A stretch of DNA of 64,000 nt from Paenibacillus sp. PastM-3 (GCF_029893965.1 NZ_JARXXP010000007.1:158987-222986), one strand, 5' to 3'; shown: positions 1 through 9,457, counted from the first letter of the stretch. The notes: generated by a model not told the origin, from the sequence alone. Numbers and translations are program-made.

Positions 1-285
1 AGCCGCTACCCTCCGGCCAAATATAACATCTATCCTTTCCACTTCTCTGACGGGGATAACCTGACCTCCGATAATGAGCGCTGCGTCAAGCTGATCGGCG
101 AGCTGCTGAAGCGCAGCAACATGTTCGGCTACGGTGAGGTCAACCAGTACAACCGCAGCAGCACACTGATGTCCGCCTACCGCCATCTGAAGCAGGAGCA
201 GTTCATGCATTATGTCATCAAGGACAAAAAAGAAGTGTATCAGGCGCTCAAGACCTTTTTTGGCAAAAGAATTGCGGCAAAGTAA
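1..285 (+). CDS. yhbH: YhbH (DUF444) protein, C-terminal fragment cut by window edge
   Basis: The open frame runs from base 1 to a TAA at 283-285 and encodes the last 94 residues. The stretch [18 protein letters not shown] followed by [11 protein letters not shown] is typical of the C-terminal half of the YhbH/YeaH (DUF444, von Willebrand A-like) family. This family is usually encoded with the serine kinase PrkA and with SpoVR, and the trio acts in sporulation or stationary-phase stress. Here spoVR lies 39 kb downstream on the same strand rather than next door. The start and any prkA lie outside the window. A terminator follows directly, so this is the end of the transcription unit. Confidence 0.85.
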   Translation, partial: SRYPPAKYNIYPFHFSDGDNLTSDNERCVKLIGELLKRSNMFGYGEVNQYNRSSTLMSAYRHLKQEQFMHYVIKDKKEVYQALKTFFGKRIAAK

Positions 286-300
286 GTATAGGCTTACCTG

Positions 301-330
301 AAACCTCTTCCCTCCAGGGATGAGGTTTTT
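301..330 (+). terminator. Rho-independent terminator after yhbH
   Basis: AAACCTC-TTCCCT pairs with AGGGA-TGAGGTTT around a two-base loop and is followed by a run of T. It sits 16 bases after the yhbH stop codon. Confidence 0.8.
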
Positions 331-494
331 GGGCTGAGCGGGGCTGGATCGAGCTGCTGGCGAACGGCAAAAACTGATGGAGGAGGGACCGGAATGAGTC
401 TCGCAAAATGCAGATTTTTCAGTGACTAAGAGAAGGAAGAAGCATGACCAGCTGATCCGGGAGTAAGGCTTCAATTACGGCGCATTCTCTTATG

Positions 495-533
495 TAAAAA
501 TAGGCCGAAAGCAGACATTCCCTGCTCCCGGCC
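495..533 (-). terminator. Terminator of the GH4 gene
   Basis: Read on the minus strand, GGCCGGGAGCAG pairs with CTGCTTTCGGCC and is followed by TATTTTT. It lies just past the stop codon of the GH4 glycosidase at 558. The bases between here and the yhbH terminator hold no gene; a strong ribosome-binding site at about 378 precedes only an 11-codon frame. Confidence 0.75.
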
Positions 534-557
534 TTCCATTCGAATTAGTTCACCTTC

Positions 558-2063
558 TTAGTTCACTTTCTCGCGGTCCTTGCCCTTGTCGGATTCACCG
601 GCATTTTTATTGGCGGCATCGCGGTCCTGCTGCATTTCCTCCACTGTCTTCACTTTCAGGCGTGCTGCTCCTTCGTTGTCTGTACGGGTAGGAATCAGGT
701 TGCCTGAAGCCAGGCGTTCCTTCGCTGCGGCAATCGCCGTCTTGTACTGCGGCAGCCACTGCTCCCCGGCCACGAGCATCTCATCGACCATCTGCCAGAT
801 TTCCTTCGGATTGCAGACTGCCCCGACCAGCGGGTCCATCATGAACGCCTGGCGCAGCAGCTGATCGTCCCCGTGCACCGCTGCTTCAACCGCCAGACGC
901 TGTACCGATATGCTGACATTGCAGACCGCAGCCGGACCAAGCGGCAATTCACCGACCAGCGGCATCGAGATGCCGTTATGGTCCACATATCCCGGAGCTT
1001 CGATAATAGCATCTGCAGGCAGGTTGGCGATTACGCCGTTGTTCACAACATTGAAGTGGCCCCGGTATACCCGGCCTGTCTCAAGTCCTTCAATAATATA
1101 GGAGCCATGCTCCTCCCCGCGGTTCTCCGCCGTATACGCAAGTGCAGGATCCTTCATCCAGTTCGGAAAATCCGTCTCGAACCAGTTGCGGCCTTCTGTG
1201 CACACTCGCAGGTAACCTCCTGTTTCGCCGTTAATCCAGCTGCCCAGATCAATCCAGTCCATAATTTCGCCGCTGCGTTTGCGGTACCATGGCACATATT
1301 CGCTTAAGTGGCCGTTGGATTCCGTGCTGTAGTAACCGAACCGGCGCAGCATATCAATCCGCACCTTCTCTGTCCGGCTGTACTCCGGATGACGCTCGAA
1401 CGCTTCCAGTAGGCCTGCCGTCAGATCCTTGCCCTTATGCTTCGCCGAGATATACCAGGTCTGGTGATTGATGCCGGCACAGATAATGTCCACTTCTGAT
1501 TTCTCCAGCCCGTATACCTCGGCAATCTGGTGATGTCCGTGCTGCACGCCATGGCACAAGCCGATCGTCCGGACGCCGCCGTATTTGTTGCAGGCCCAGG
1601 TCAGCATGGCCATCGGGTTGGAGTAATTGAGCAGCAACACATCCGGCGAAGCCACTTCACGGATATCACGGCAGATCTCCAGCATCTCTGCAATTCCGCG
1701 CTGCCCGTACATAATCCCGCCGGCACACAGCGTATCGCCCACACATTGATCCACCCCGTACTTCAGCGGAATATCCACATCGGTGGCAAAAGCCTCCAGC
1801 CCGCCCATGCGGATTGTACAAAATACGTACTTGGCATCCTTGAGGGCTTCTCTGCGGTCAGTAGTAGGCTTGATATGGATCGACAGCCCGTTCTCCGCTA
1901 TATCCCGCTGGCACAGCTCGGTGACCATCTGAAGATTGTGGCTGTTAATATCCATAAACGACACTTCAATATTGCTGAATTCCTTTACAGTCAAAAGGTC
2001 GCGCAGCAGCCCGCGGGTAAACCCGATGCTGCCTGCCCCGATAAAGGTCACTTTAAAAGACAT
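558..2063 (-). CDS. melA: GH4 family alpha-galactosidase/alpha-glucosidase (MelA-like)
   Basis: About 501 residues. The start at 2063 (MSFKVTFIGAGSIGF) is preferred because GGAGG lies 9 bases upstream; the ATG at 2072 touches that GGAGG. The N-terminal GAGSIGFTRG is the NAD-binding glycine loop of glycoside hydrolase family 4. These enzymes use NAD+ and a divalent metal, usually Mn2+, to cleave alpha- or 6-phospho-glycosides by oxidation at C3. LLNYSNPMAMLTWA, GLCHGVQHG and AGINHQTW are the conserved metal/substrate segments; the Cys and His are the usual metal ligands. The sequence looks closest to MelA-type alpha-galactosidases acting on unphosphorylated sugars, but GH4 specificity is hard to read from sequence and maltosidase activity is possible. 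The lysine/aspartate-rich tail (last 20 residues) is probably disordered. The AraC regulator just upstream is its likely controller. Confidence 0.82.
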   Translation of the reverse strand: MSFKVTFIGAGSIGFTRGLLRDLLTVKEFSNIEVSFMDINSHNLQMVTELCQRDIAENGLSIHIKPTTDRREALKDAKYVFCTIRMGGLEAFATDVDIPLKYGVDQCVGDTLCAGGIMYGQRGIAEMLEICRDIREVASPDVLLLNYSNPMAMLTWACNKYGGVRTIGLCHGVQHGHHQIAEVYGLEKSEVDIICAGINHQTWYISAKHKGKDLTAGLLEAFERHPEYSRTEKVRIDMLRRFGYYSTESNGHLSEYVPWYRKRSGEIMDWIDLGSWINGETGGYLRVCTEGRNWFETDFPNWMKDPALAYTAENRGEEHGSYIIEGLETGRVYRGHFNVVNNGVIANLPADAIIEAPGYVDHNGISMPLVGELPLGPAAVCNVSISVQRLAVEAAVHGDDQLLRQAFMMDPLVGAVCNPKEIWQMVDEMLVAGEQWLPQYKTAIAAAKERLASGNLIPTRTDNEGAARLKVKTVEEMQQDRDAANKNAGESDKGKDREKVN

Positions 2064-2171
2064 CGTAATCATCCTCCGTATAAGGTTATTCTACCTGTCC
2101 ATTGTAGCAAGGAGACTAACGGAAGCGTAACCAATATCATGACCAGTTTACTGTTAGATTGTCAACAATTC

Positions 2172-3098
2172 TCACTTTTCATCTGTAAACGAGCTGATTT
2201 CACTCCAGGAATAACGTTCGATGGAGTTACGGTATTCGACTGGAGTGACGCCGGCATACTTTTTGAACAGCAGATGAAAATACTGCCTGCTGCTGATTCC
2301 GACATAATCGGCAATCTCCGCCACCGGGATCTCACTCTGTCCGAGCAGCATTTTGGCCTTCTCCATCCGCAGCAGATTGAGATAATCCGTCAGCGTCTTG
2401 CCGGTCTGTGCCTTGAAAATGCGGTGCAGATACCCGGGATGTACACTGACGGCCGCTGCGACCTCCTTGACCTGAATGCTGCGGTCATAATTCTGGTGCA
2501 GGAATTCGATGGCCCGCCGTACATAGAGCTGTGAGGGTTGCTGGCTGGCTAACAGCCGTTCACGGCGCAGCCTGGAGAGCCGGAGCAGCAGCTCTACGAA
2601 CAGCAGCTGAACGAGGCTGCCTCCCTCCTTGCCATACTGGTCCAGTTCCAGCACCAGCGCCTTCAGCACATGAAAGACTTCCTCCGGATCAGACAGCACG
2701 AGGCTGATGAACGGTTTTTGCAAAAAATCAGCCAGTTCTCCTTCCTCCCGGGCCAGTCTGCTCAGTGACGGAGCAACTCCCTTGTGCTCGGCAAAGCCAA
2801 ACTCCACATTCAGCATCCGGCAGGCGCTGCCCGGTTCAACGATCAGCCGGTGCGGGACACTGGCGTCGAGCATAATCAGCTCACTGCGTTTTAAGCGGAA
2901 CTGCTCCTCATGACCAGCAGCACTGCGGACATCCACCGCGCAGCCCCCGGAAATGACATACATGATTTCCGTCGAGTTATGCTGATGAAACGGCATTGTA
3001 TATTGATCCCACTGCTTATAATAGTAAGCAAAAAAATGCGGGCTATATTCCTTCTCCATCAGTGACTGCTGAAACAGGCTCCCGCTCAGCTCATTCAT
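2172..3098 (-). CDS. AraC-family transcriptional regulator with N-terminal cupin
   Basis: 308 residues from ATG at 3098, 8 bases after GAAGGGAG; a GTG at 3107 overlaps that site and is less likely. Residues about 20-110 form an AraC-type cupin sensor (FHQHNSTEIMYVISGGC). The last 100 residues form two helix-turn-helix motifs (SIQVKEVAAAVSVHPGYLHRIFKAQTG and PVAEIADYVGISSRQYFHLLFKKYAG) typical of AraC/XylS activators. It lies 108 bases upstream of the GH4 glycosidase on the same strand and probably activates it in response to an alpha-galactoside or a related sugar. The ligand is not readable from the sequence. Confidence 0.85.
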   Translation of the reverse strand: MNELSGSLFQQSLMEKEYSPHFFAYYYKQWDQYTMPFHQHNSTEIMYVISGGCAVDVRSAAGHEEQFRLKRSELIMLDASVPHRLIVEPGSACRMLNVEFGFAEHKGVAPSLSRLAREEGELADFLQKPFISLVLSDPEEVFHVLKALVLELDQYGKEGGSLVQLLFVELLLRLSRLRRERLLASQQPSQLYVRRAIEFLHQNYDRSIQVKEVAAAVSVHPGYLHRIFKAQTGKTLTDYLNLLRMEKAKMLLGQSEIPVAEIADYVGISSRQYFHLLFKKYAGVTPVEYRNSIERYSWSEISSFTDEK

Positions 3099-3153
3099 GC
3101 TGTTCACTCCCTTCCATCTTGCAGCCGGTTAGCGGATCTTGGCTCTACTATAG

Positions 3154-5208
3154 TCAGCCTTCAAAAGAAACCAGTGACTGCTTCAGATTCTCTGCCAGCT
3201 CCTCCAGCTTCGCTGAAAGGGCAACCAGCTCCTCGCTGACGATGAATTGCTGCGACGACATCGAGGCTACCTCCTGGGTGGATGCGCTGGTCTGCTGCAC
3301 AACCGAAGTTACGCTGGCCATCGATTCACCGAATTGGCGCTGGAATCTCTCCAGCTCAGCCACGGAGGATGAGGACTCGCTGATCAGCTCAAGGAAAGCT
3401 TCCATTTCCGTCCGGACACTCTCAAATATAACAGAGGATTCCCGAACGGATGTAATCTGCTCCCGAAACAGCGGGCCGGCTTCGCTTACGACCTTCACTG
3501 TATTTTCAATATGGCGGCTGATCTCCTCTGTTATTGCAGAGACAGACTGGATCGATTGATTGGACTGGTTCGCAAGCCCTCTGATCTCATCGGCAATGAC
3601 AATGAACCCTTTACCGGCCGCCCCTGCACGGACCGCTTCGATTGAAGCGTTCAGCGCAAGGATATTCGTCTGCTTGTTGACGGCTATCATCGGGCTCAGG
3701 ATACTGCGGATCAGATGAGTGCTCTCCTGCAGCATAGCAGAGTTCTCCTGTATCAGATTCATCATCTGGACTGTGGATTCACTCTGCTTGACCAGCGTCT
3801 GCATCAGTGTAGCCCCCTGGTCACTGACCGTCAATACCCGCTCTGCCGTTCTGTCCATAATGGAATTGATTCCGGCCACCTCCTGCATCTTGGTGCCCAT
3901 CATCTCCACATTCCGGTTGCTGGCTTCGGCTTCTGCTGCCAGGCTGGCTGCACCCTGCGCAATTTCCCCGGTTGCTTCCGCAACCTCTTTTGCATGATTG
4001 GAGGTTGCACCGGATGCTCTCACCAGCTGCTCTGATGTTGCCAGCACTTCCGCTGCCGATCTGCTGCTCTGGCCGGCCAGAAGGGAGATCTGTTCCATCA
4101 TCTTGTTGAAGCTGTGGCCCAGACGTCCAATCTCATCCTGGCCTTTGAAATTCGTCCGGACCTGCAGATTGCCCTGCTCGCCTTCTTCCATAAGCCTGGC
4201 CAGCTTGCCGAGCGGACGGCCGATCAGGCGTACCAGAATATAACCGATCAGCAACGCTATCAGAGCTGCTGCTAGCACTACTGCTAAAGTGATATAGAGC
4301 AACCTCTCGGCGGATTTGGTAAAATCGCTGACCGGGGCGTAGCCGAGAAGAGTCCATCCTCCGGTATCCAGCGGCTGGTAGACTGCCAGCTGGGACTTGC
4401 CCTGCTCATCTTTGGCTGTAAAGGACTGTTTCTGCCCGTCCTGTGGTTCAGCGGCAGCTTGTATGTATGAGGCCTGTCCTAGCAGCGCATTGTCCGCTCC
4501 ATACACAATGCTGCCCTGCGGGTCCAGAATACGGATTTCTCCGGTCTGACCGATATGGAGGTTTGACAGCACATCCGTCAAGGCGCTTCCCTTAATCTCA
4601 ATAAGCATATAATATTCGGCAGCCGGGTTCTGGATGTTACGCAGCAGCCGGCCCATCGTCATGGATGACTCGCTATACATCTCGAAGAACCCTTTATCCA
4701 GTACCGGGAACCAGACCGGCTGGCCCTTACCTTCGTCGATCTTTTTAATTCTTGACTGAATCTCGTCACCGCCCCGGACAGCGCTGACTCCGGCCGATTT
4801 GTAGGACTGCGCATCGACCAGGCTTCTGGAAACGAGGCGTATGGCGACCAGCCGCTCGTCGGACCCTTTTACCGAATCCAGCTTGCGGCGTATGCGGTCC
4901 TCGGCTGCTACCTTGGCTACCGTTCCGGCCGCCGGATCATTGACCAGCTCCATATCGGCTTTCAGTGTAGAATCGACTGCAAACTGTCTTGAGAGCGCTT
5001 CATATTCTGCAAACAAAAAATCCAGCTTGTCCGCTGCCTGAACAATGGACTGCGAGGAGGCTGCTGCTACTTCATCCGTAATAATGCCTTTGGCTGCATA
5101 ATAAGAGGTAAGTCCAAGCACGGAAGACAGCAGGACAATGGTACCGAAGAGAATAACAAACAATTTGACACCTACCGATTTCAATTGCACATTTCGCGGC
5201 CGTTTCAT
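3154..5208 (-). CDS. Methyl-accepting chemotaxis protein with extracellular sensor domain
   Basis: About 684 residues from ATG at 5208, preceded by GAGGAGAGGGA; an ATG at 5226 lies inside that ribosome-binding site. A first membrane segment (about residues 13-35) is followed by a roughly 260-residue extracellular dCache-type sensor. A second membrane segment (LLYITLAVVLAAALIALLIGYILV) leads to a HAMP domain (LIGRPLGKLARLMEEGEQGNL) and the signalling hairpin. The hairpin tip is diverged from the canonical receptor tip but retains IAVNKQTNILALNASIEAVRAG and GFIVIADEIRGLANQS. It presumably feeds the CheA-CheW pathway. Its position between the maltodextrin importer and a sugar regulator suggests a carbohydrate-related signal; that is inference only. 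Confidence 0.88.
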   Translation of the reverse strand: MKRPRNVQLKSVGVKLFVILFGTIVLLSSVLGLTSYYAAKGIITDEVAAASSQSIVQAADKLDFLFAEYEALSRQFAVDSTLKADMELVNDPAAGTVAKVAAEDRIRRKLDSVKGSDERLVAIRLVSRSLVDAQSYKSAGVSAVRGGDEIQSRIKKIDEGKGQPVWFPVLDKGFFEMYSESSMTMGRLLRNIQNPAAEYYMLIEIKGSALTDVLSNLHIGQTGEIRILDPQGSIVYGADNALLGQASYIQAAAEPQDGQKQSFTAKDEQGKSQLAVYQPLDTGGWTLLGYAPVSDFTKSAERLLYITLAVVLAAALIALLIGYILVRLIGRPLGKLARLMEEGEQGNLQVRTNFKGQDEIGRLGHSFNKMMEQISLLAGQSSRSAAEVLATSEQLVRASGATSNHAKEVAEATGEIAQGAASLAAEAEASNRNVEMMGTKMQEVAGINSIMDRTAERVLTVSDQGATLMQTLVKQSESTVQMMNLIQENSAMLQESTHLIRSILSPMIAVNKQTNILALNASIEAVRAGAAGKGFIVIADEIRGLANQSNQSIQSVSAITEEISRHIENTVKVVSEAGPLFREQITSVRESSVIFESVRTEMEAFLELISESSSSVAELERFQRQFGESMASVTSVVQQTSASTQEVASMSSQQFIVSEELVALSAKLEELAENLKQSLVSFEG

Positions 5209-5232
5209 CAGGCTCCCTCTCCTCATAACAGA

Positions 5233-5282
5233 AATAAACAGGGTACCCCCTTACTGAACTGCATAAAGGTGTACCCTGTTTT
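5233..5282 (-). terminator. Hairpin terminator of the malEFG operon
   Basis: AAACAGGGTAC and GTACCCTGTTT are perfect inverted repeats about 25 bases apart, with T-rich flanks on both sides. It lies between malG and the chemoreceptor gene. Confidence 0.7.
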
Positions 5283-5307
5283 CATGGAATACTGTAATAT
5301 ATGATCG

Positions 5308-6153
5308 TTATCCTTTGCTGGCACCGGCGGTCAGACCGTCAACCAGCAGCCTTTGCAGGAATCCGAAAAGGATCATAATAGGAACGGAGATCATTACCGC
5401 TCCGGCAGCGAAGAGCGTAAAGTTCGAATTCTGCTGGCTGTTGACCATATCCCACATACCTACAGCAACCGTCCAGTTCTCCTTGGTCCGCAGAACAAGC
5501 TTGGCGAAGATGAAGTCTACCCACGGGCCGACAAACTGGGTCAGCGCCATATAAGTGATCATCGGACGGGATAACGGCAGGATAATCCGGATAAAGATCC
5601 CGAAATTGCTCGCACCGTCAATACGTGCCGCTTCATCCAGCGAACGCGGTATGGTATCCAGGAAGCCCTTGGCAATCAGCGTTCCGCCCAGCGGCGCTCC
5701 CGCCGCATAAACAATAATCAGAGCCAGATGCGTATCAAGCAGATCGAATTGCTTCAGCAGCAGGTAGATGGCAATCATACTCATGAAACCCGGGAACATC
5801 CCGAGAATCAGCAGTGTTGACATCGTGGTCTTGCGGCTTTTGAACCGGAATCTTGACAGAGCGTAGCTTGTAAGCAGTGTTAACAGAACACCGATCAGCA
5901 TCGAAAATACGGCAATCTTCAGTGTATTGGTGTACCAGGTGCCGAACATGTAAATATCTGAAGTAAACAGCTCTTTGTAATGAGAAAGAGTGAACTGCTC
6001 AGGGATCAGTGTCTTGCTGTACAGGGATTTACCGGGCCGGAAAGAGGCCAGAAGAATCCACAGAGCCGGATACAACGCTACAACCGCCATAACAATCAGA
6101 ACTATATAGCTTGCAGCCAGGCGTACGATATTCGCGAATTTGCGTCCGATCAT
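5308..6153 (-). CDS. malG: Maltodextrin ABC transporter permease MalG
   Basis: 281 residues with six predicted membrane segments. It has the inner-membrane permease EAA loop EAARIDGASNFGIFIRIILP (about residues 189-208), which contacts the ATPase. With MalF it forms the channel for maltose/maltodextrins delivered by MalE. Its ATG overlaps the malF stop codon by four bases (ATGA), which implies translational coupling. No ATPase gene is present; in Gram-positive bacteria such importers often share one MsmX-type ATPase encoded elsewhere. The length is usual for MalG. Assignment to maltodextrin rather than another oligosaccharide rests on the surrounding starch genes. Confidence 0.9.
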   Translation of the reverse strand: MIGRKFANIVRLAASYIVLIVMAVVALYPALWILLASFRPGKSLYSKTLIPEQFTLSHYKELFTSDIYMFGTWYTNTLKIAVFSMLIGVLLTLLTSYALSRFRFKSRKTTMSTLLILGMFPGFMSMIAIYLLLKQFDLLDTHLALIIVYAAGAPLGGTLIAKGFLDTIPRSLDEAARIDGASNFGIFIRIILPLSRPMITYMALTQFVGPWVDFIFAKLVLRTKENWTVAVGMWDMVNSQQNSNFTLFAAGAVMISVPIMILFGFLQRLLVDGLTAGASKG

Positions 6154-7463
6154 TGGATCATATCCTCCTCTTTAAATGACTTGGTCCGGCGGTAATTGTA
6201 CAGGGAGAATCCGGCCACAATGATAAAGATGATAATCCCGATTGCGGAAGCCATATTATTTTTGTTCTGGTCAGCCGTTAATTTATAGAGCCAGGTAACC
6301 AGCAAGTCGGTTGAGCCGGCATATTGATAGTTACCGTTAACCGGGGCACCGCCTGTCAGCAGGTAAATGGCGTTAAAGTTATTGATGTTGCCCGCAAACT
6401 GCATGATCAGTGTAGGTGCGGTTGAGAACAGAATCATCGGCAGGGTAATGATCCGGAATTTCTGATAGTTTGTTGCACCGTCTACTTCAGCAGCTTCATA
6501 CATATCACGCGGAATGGTAGTCAGCACACCCATAACCAGCAGCATTGAAACTGGTATCCCTACCCACATGTTAACGAGGATGACCGTCACTTTTGCCCAG
6601 AAGGGGTCAGTTAGCCACGGCAGCCCGCCAAGTCCGAAATATCCCAGATACTGGTTGATCGGACCGAACTGCCCGTTGAACAGGTTGCGCATAAGCAGGA
6701 GCGAGATCATCTGCGGAACGGCATACGGTACAATCAGAATAATTCTCCAAAAGCCTTTGAAGCGTATCCCCTTCTGGTTAACCAGCAGCGCCACAAGCAC
6801 GCCGCCGAAGTATGTAGTAACCGTCGAGAGCACCGCCCAGATGATCGTCCATGTTAATACGCCATAGAAGGTTTCGCTCCATGTTTTCAGGAACAGCAAA
6901 TTGCGGAAGGTTTCAAAACCGACCCAGTCAACCAGCTTGGCAGGCGGAATATGATCCGGTGCAGCAAAGTTGGTGAACGCCAGCATGATCATAAAGATAA
7001 TCGGCATAATCGTAAAGAACAATATGCCTACGCTGGGCAGAATCAGAAACGTCTGGGCAAACTTATAATCCAGAATATATCTGACCGTTTGCTTGAATGT
7101 ATTGGACTCAAGACCGGCATCGCGTGCCGCTCCGATCTTATAAGCATCTCTAATGTTTATAAACCAGGCAAACAGAATAATGATGAAAAACAGGAGAGTA
7201 ATCAGACTCTCAATCATAATGAAGATGGAGTGGTCACCTGCGACCATTTTGGCAATTCCATTTACTTTTTCAAGACGGTTTGGAGTATCTCCCAGTGTGG
7301 TGATGCCCCAAATAGCTCTTCCAAGATTATTGATAAAATAGATTAGGCCTAACGCCTCTATTAATAAGAAGATAAGACCCTTGATGAATTGGCGGTTGTA
7401 TATTTGTCCCAATCCCATAAATATGGTCGACAGTATTGCGGCTCTCGTACGGTGTCGCTGCAT
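6150..7463 (-). CDS. malF: Maltodextrin ABC transporter permease MalF
   Basis: 437 residues. The extra N-terminal part, with the segments IFMGLGQIYNRQFIKGLIFLLIE (split here by short loops) and a second hydrophobic stretch, is the extended N-terminus typical of Gram-positive MalF proteins. The permease core follows, with the EAA loop EAAEVDGATNYQKFRIITLP near residue 330. It forms the heteromeric maltodextrin channel with MalG. It follows malE after a GC-rich hairpin and overlaps malG by four bases. The gene begins MQRHRTRAAILS; upstream GGAGAACGGAAGGG supplies the ribosome-binding site. Confidence 0.9.
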   Translation of the reverse strand: MQRHRTRAAILSTIFMGLGQIYNRQFIKGLIFLLIEALGLIYFINNLGRAIWGITTLGDTPNRLEKVNGIAKMVAGDHSIFIMIESLITLLFFIIILFAWFINIRDAYKIGAARDAGLESNTFKQTVRYILDYKFAQTFLILPSVGILFFTIMPIIFMIMLAFTNFAAPDHIPPAKLVDWVGFETFRNLLFLKTWSETFYGVLTWTIIWAVLSTVTTYFGGVLVALLVNQKGIRFKGFWRIILIVPYAVPQMISLLLMRNLFNGQFGPINQYLGYFGLGGLPWLTDPFWAKVTVILVNMWVGIPVSMLLVMGVLTTIPRDMYEAAEVDGATNYQKFRIITLPMILFSTAPTLIMQFAGNINNFNAIYLLTGGAPVNGNYQYAGSTDLLVTWLYKLTADQNKNNMASAIGIIIFIIVAGFSLYNYRRTKSFKEEDMIQ

Positions 7464-7503
7464 TTCCCTTCCGTTCTCCTCTCCGCGCGGAATTCAGGAA
7501 ACT

Positions 7504-7528
7504 GCCCGCCGGTGAAGTTTCGGCGGGC
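7504..7528 (-). promoter_or_regulatory. malE-malF intergenic stem-loop
   Basis: GCCCGCCG and CGGCGGGC are perfect 8-bp inverted repeats around a 9-base loop in the 116-base gap between malE and malF, without a following T-run. It could protect the malE 3' end or reduce read-through so the binding protein is made in excess over the permeases, as known for other malE operons. The function here is inferred. Confidence 0.6.
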
Positions 7529-7579
7529 GATTCATTCCACAGTTTGCTATTGGTTGTTCACTGTTACGAATTCAGGGTA

Positions 7580-8905
7580 TTACTGGGCACCGTTGTTAAG
7601 ATCTTTAATCTGCTGTACGGCTTTGTCCATTGCTGTTTTTGGATCAGCGTTGTTATCCCAAATTTCCGGAAGCGCTGCGTTTACAGGAGCCCATACATTA
7701 CCCATTTCAGGGATGGACGGCATTGGCTCCGAGCTCTTGGCCTGCTCAGCAAAGGCGGATAAATAAGGGTCGCCTGTGATCTGCGGATCTGCCAGTGCTT
7801 CGTTGTTGGTAGGAATGGAACCGACCATCTTGTTCAGGGTCAGCTGTGCATCTTTACTGGAAGCAAAGTGTGCATAGAGCTTGGCTGCGTTCGGATATTG
7901 CGTATAAGCGTTAACCCCGAAAATTTTGATACCGGAGAAAGTAATCGCCTGTTTGCCGTTAATAGTAGGAACCGGAGCAACACCAAGGTTATCGCCAAGT
8001 GCTTCTTTGTAAGCTGCGAGTTCCCAAGGACCTGTGATGTCCATCGCTACGTCGCCGCTGGTGAACAGGGCGCGCTTGATGTCAGCGGTGATGTCACCGC
8101 TCTTGACCGGCAGTGCTTCCTTCATTTTGGCGAATGCAGTCAGACCTTCGATAGCGCCTTCGTTGTTCAGGCCGATATCATCCTTGTCAGTACCGTCTTT
8201 ACCGAACAGGTAACCGCCGGTAGTTGCAATGAAGGTGTAGCCGTAATACATGTTGCCGACTTCCCACATAATGCCGTATTTGTTCTGGTTTTTGTTAGTG
8301 AAGGTTTTGCTGAAGGCAAGAACGTCATCAAAGGATTTCGGTGCTTCAGGCAACAGCGTCTTATTGTAGTAGAGGGCATAAGTTTCAGCCGCTCTTGGGT
8401 ATCCGTACAGTTCGCCGTCATAGGAGGAGCCTATGATGGAAGCTTCAGTATTTTCAGCTTTGGTCTGTTCGGCAAAAATATCATTTGGCAGCAGCAGGCT
8501 CGCGCTTGCGGCTTTACCAAGGTTATCATGCGGAATCAGGATAACGTCTGCAGCCAGTCCGGAAGGTCCGTCCTGTGTCAGCTTGCCCACTTGGTCTGGT
8601 GGTGGAATCTCCTCAATTTTGACCGGAACGTTGTATTTCTCGGTAAATTGCTTGGCGATCTCTTCAGCAAATACTCTCTCTTCTTTACTTTCCCAGACAA
8701 CCAGCGATGCACCATCTTCAGGTACGACCTCTTCAGTTACAGCTTCGCCGCTGTTTGTAGCAGGTGCGTTAGTGGCCGTGGTATCTGCCGGCGCATTCGT
8801 TCCTGCTGCGTTACCGCCGTTATTGTTGTTGCCGGAGCCGCATGCTGTAATGGACGCTGCCATTGAGACTGCTGCGGTGATGACCATGAGTTTTTTCAAC
8901 TTCAT
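7580..8905 (-). CDS. malE: Maltodextrin-binding lipoprotein MalE
   Basis: 441 residues from ATG at 8905 (MKLKKLMVITAAVSMAAS), preceded by GGGAGGGGTT at good spacing. A lipoprotein signal peptide ends in SITAC; the Cys at about residue 23 is the lipidation site, followed by an Asn/Gly/Ala/Thr-rich tether of roughly 40 residues. The mature part is a family 1 solute-binding protein: LVVWESKEERVFAEEIAKQF, TGPWELAAYKEALGDNLGVAP and FASSKDAQLTLNKMVGSIP match maltose/maltodextrin binders. It captures maltodextrins outside the membrane and passes them to MalFG. Upstream lie a cre box and a LacI-type operator, consistent with CcpA repression and MalR control. Confidence 0.92.
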   Translation of the reverse strand: MKLKKLMVITAAVSMAASITACGSGNNNNGGNAAGTNAPADTTATNAPATNSGEAVTEEVVPEDGASLVVWESKEERVFAEEIAKQFTEKYNVPVKIEEIPPPDQVGKLTQDGPSGLAADVILIPHDNLGKAASASLLLPNDIFAEQTKAENTEASIIGSSYDGELYGYPRAAETYALYYNKTLLPEAPKSFDDVLAFSKTFTNKNQNKYGIMWEVGNMYYGYTFIATTGGYLFGKDGTDKDDIGLNNEGAIEGLTAFAKMKEALPVKSGDITADIKRALFTSGDVAMDITGPWELAAYKEALGDNLGVAPVPTINGKQAITFSGIKIFGVNAYTQYPNAAKLYAHFASSKDAQLTLNKMVGSIPTNNEALADPQITGDPYLSAFAEQAKSSEPMPSIPEMGNVWAPVNAALPEIWDNNADPKTAMDKAVQQIKDLNNGAQ

Positions 8906-9044
8906 TACTTTAACCCCTCCCGATTTGTATATCGCTTTTTGTGCTTGAGATGATGCTGCAGAACATGCGCAAACGATTTCAGAAGATTCAAAAAAAATGT
9001 GTGTGTCTGTCAACCATCCTTCTGAATACGCTTCAACAAGTTCT

Positions 9045-9058
9045 AGAAAGCGCTTCAT
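9045..9058 (-). promoter_or_regulatory. CcpA cre box upstream of malE
   Basis: Read on the minus strand, ATGAAGCGCTTTCT matches the cre consensus (WTGNAANCGNWNNCW) closely. It lies 140 bases upstream of the malE start, where CcpA would impose glucose repression. Confidence 0.7.
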
Positions 9059-9094
9059 TCATAATTTCATAATACAACAGTAATGTTAATTGTT

Positions 9095-9106
9095 AAAACG
9101 TTTGCA
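9095..9106. promoter_or_regulatory. LacI-family (MalR-like) operator near malE
   Basis: AAAACGTTTGCA shares the core AAACGTTTGC with the palindromes near the amylopullulanase (19830) and pgmB (21439). It is probably bound by the LacI-family regulator encoded at 20343. It could also serve as a second cre-like site, as both protein families recognise related palindromes. Confidence 0.6.
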
Positions 9107-9338
9107 CAGTGTATATTTGCCCATATATCCTGTTTAACACGCTTCAATGAACAATTATCTTCGTTTTTCACATTATTCCTCTTATTTACTCTAAATAACA
9201 ACGAAACCAGCTTCAAGTTTGGTCAAAACCAGTAACTTATACATGAAAAAAGGGGGATCCAGGTGATCTTTTTCTTATTTTGAGTACAGAAAGGCAGTAC
9301 CACTCGTGAAAAATAGTGCAATGGTTTGAACAATAGTA

Positions 9339-9367
9339 TTGTACGGCCATTTATTCCATGCTATAAT
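9339..9367 (+). promoter_or_regulatory. Sigma-A-like promoter reading towards nplT
   Basis: TTGTAC and TATAAT are separated by 17 bases. It lies about 350 bases upstream of nplT. No coding frame with a ribosome-binding site starts soon after it, so it would make a long untranslated leader or a separate small RNA. Confidence 0.6.
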
Positions 9368-9457
9368 CCAAACCATTATGAGCAGCCCACCCTGCCGGAG
9401 GCAGAGCAAGCATGCGCCCTTGTTCTTACAACAACCAAAAGGCAATGTTACTTATCA

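Noticed and set aside
370..440. Strong GGAGGAGGGA ribosome-binding site followed by ATG near 393
   Set aside because: The frame ends after 11 codons and no homologous peptide is recognisable.
873..1307. Long open frames opposite the GH4, amylopullulanase (13556-14923), nplT (9757-11154) and phosphorylase (23673-24683) genes
   Set aside because: They are antisense shadows of GC-rich genes with clear family motifs; their translations show no domains and no ribosome-binding sites.
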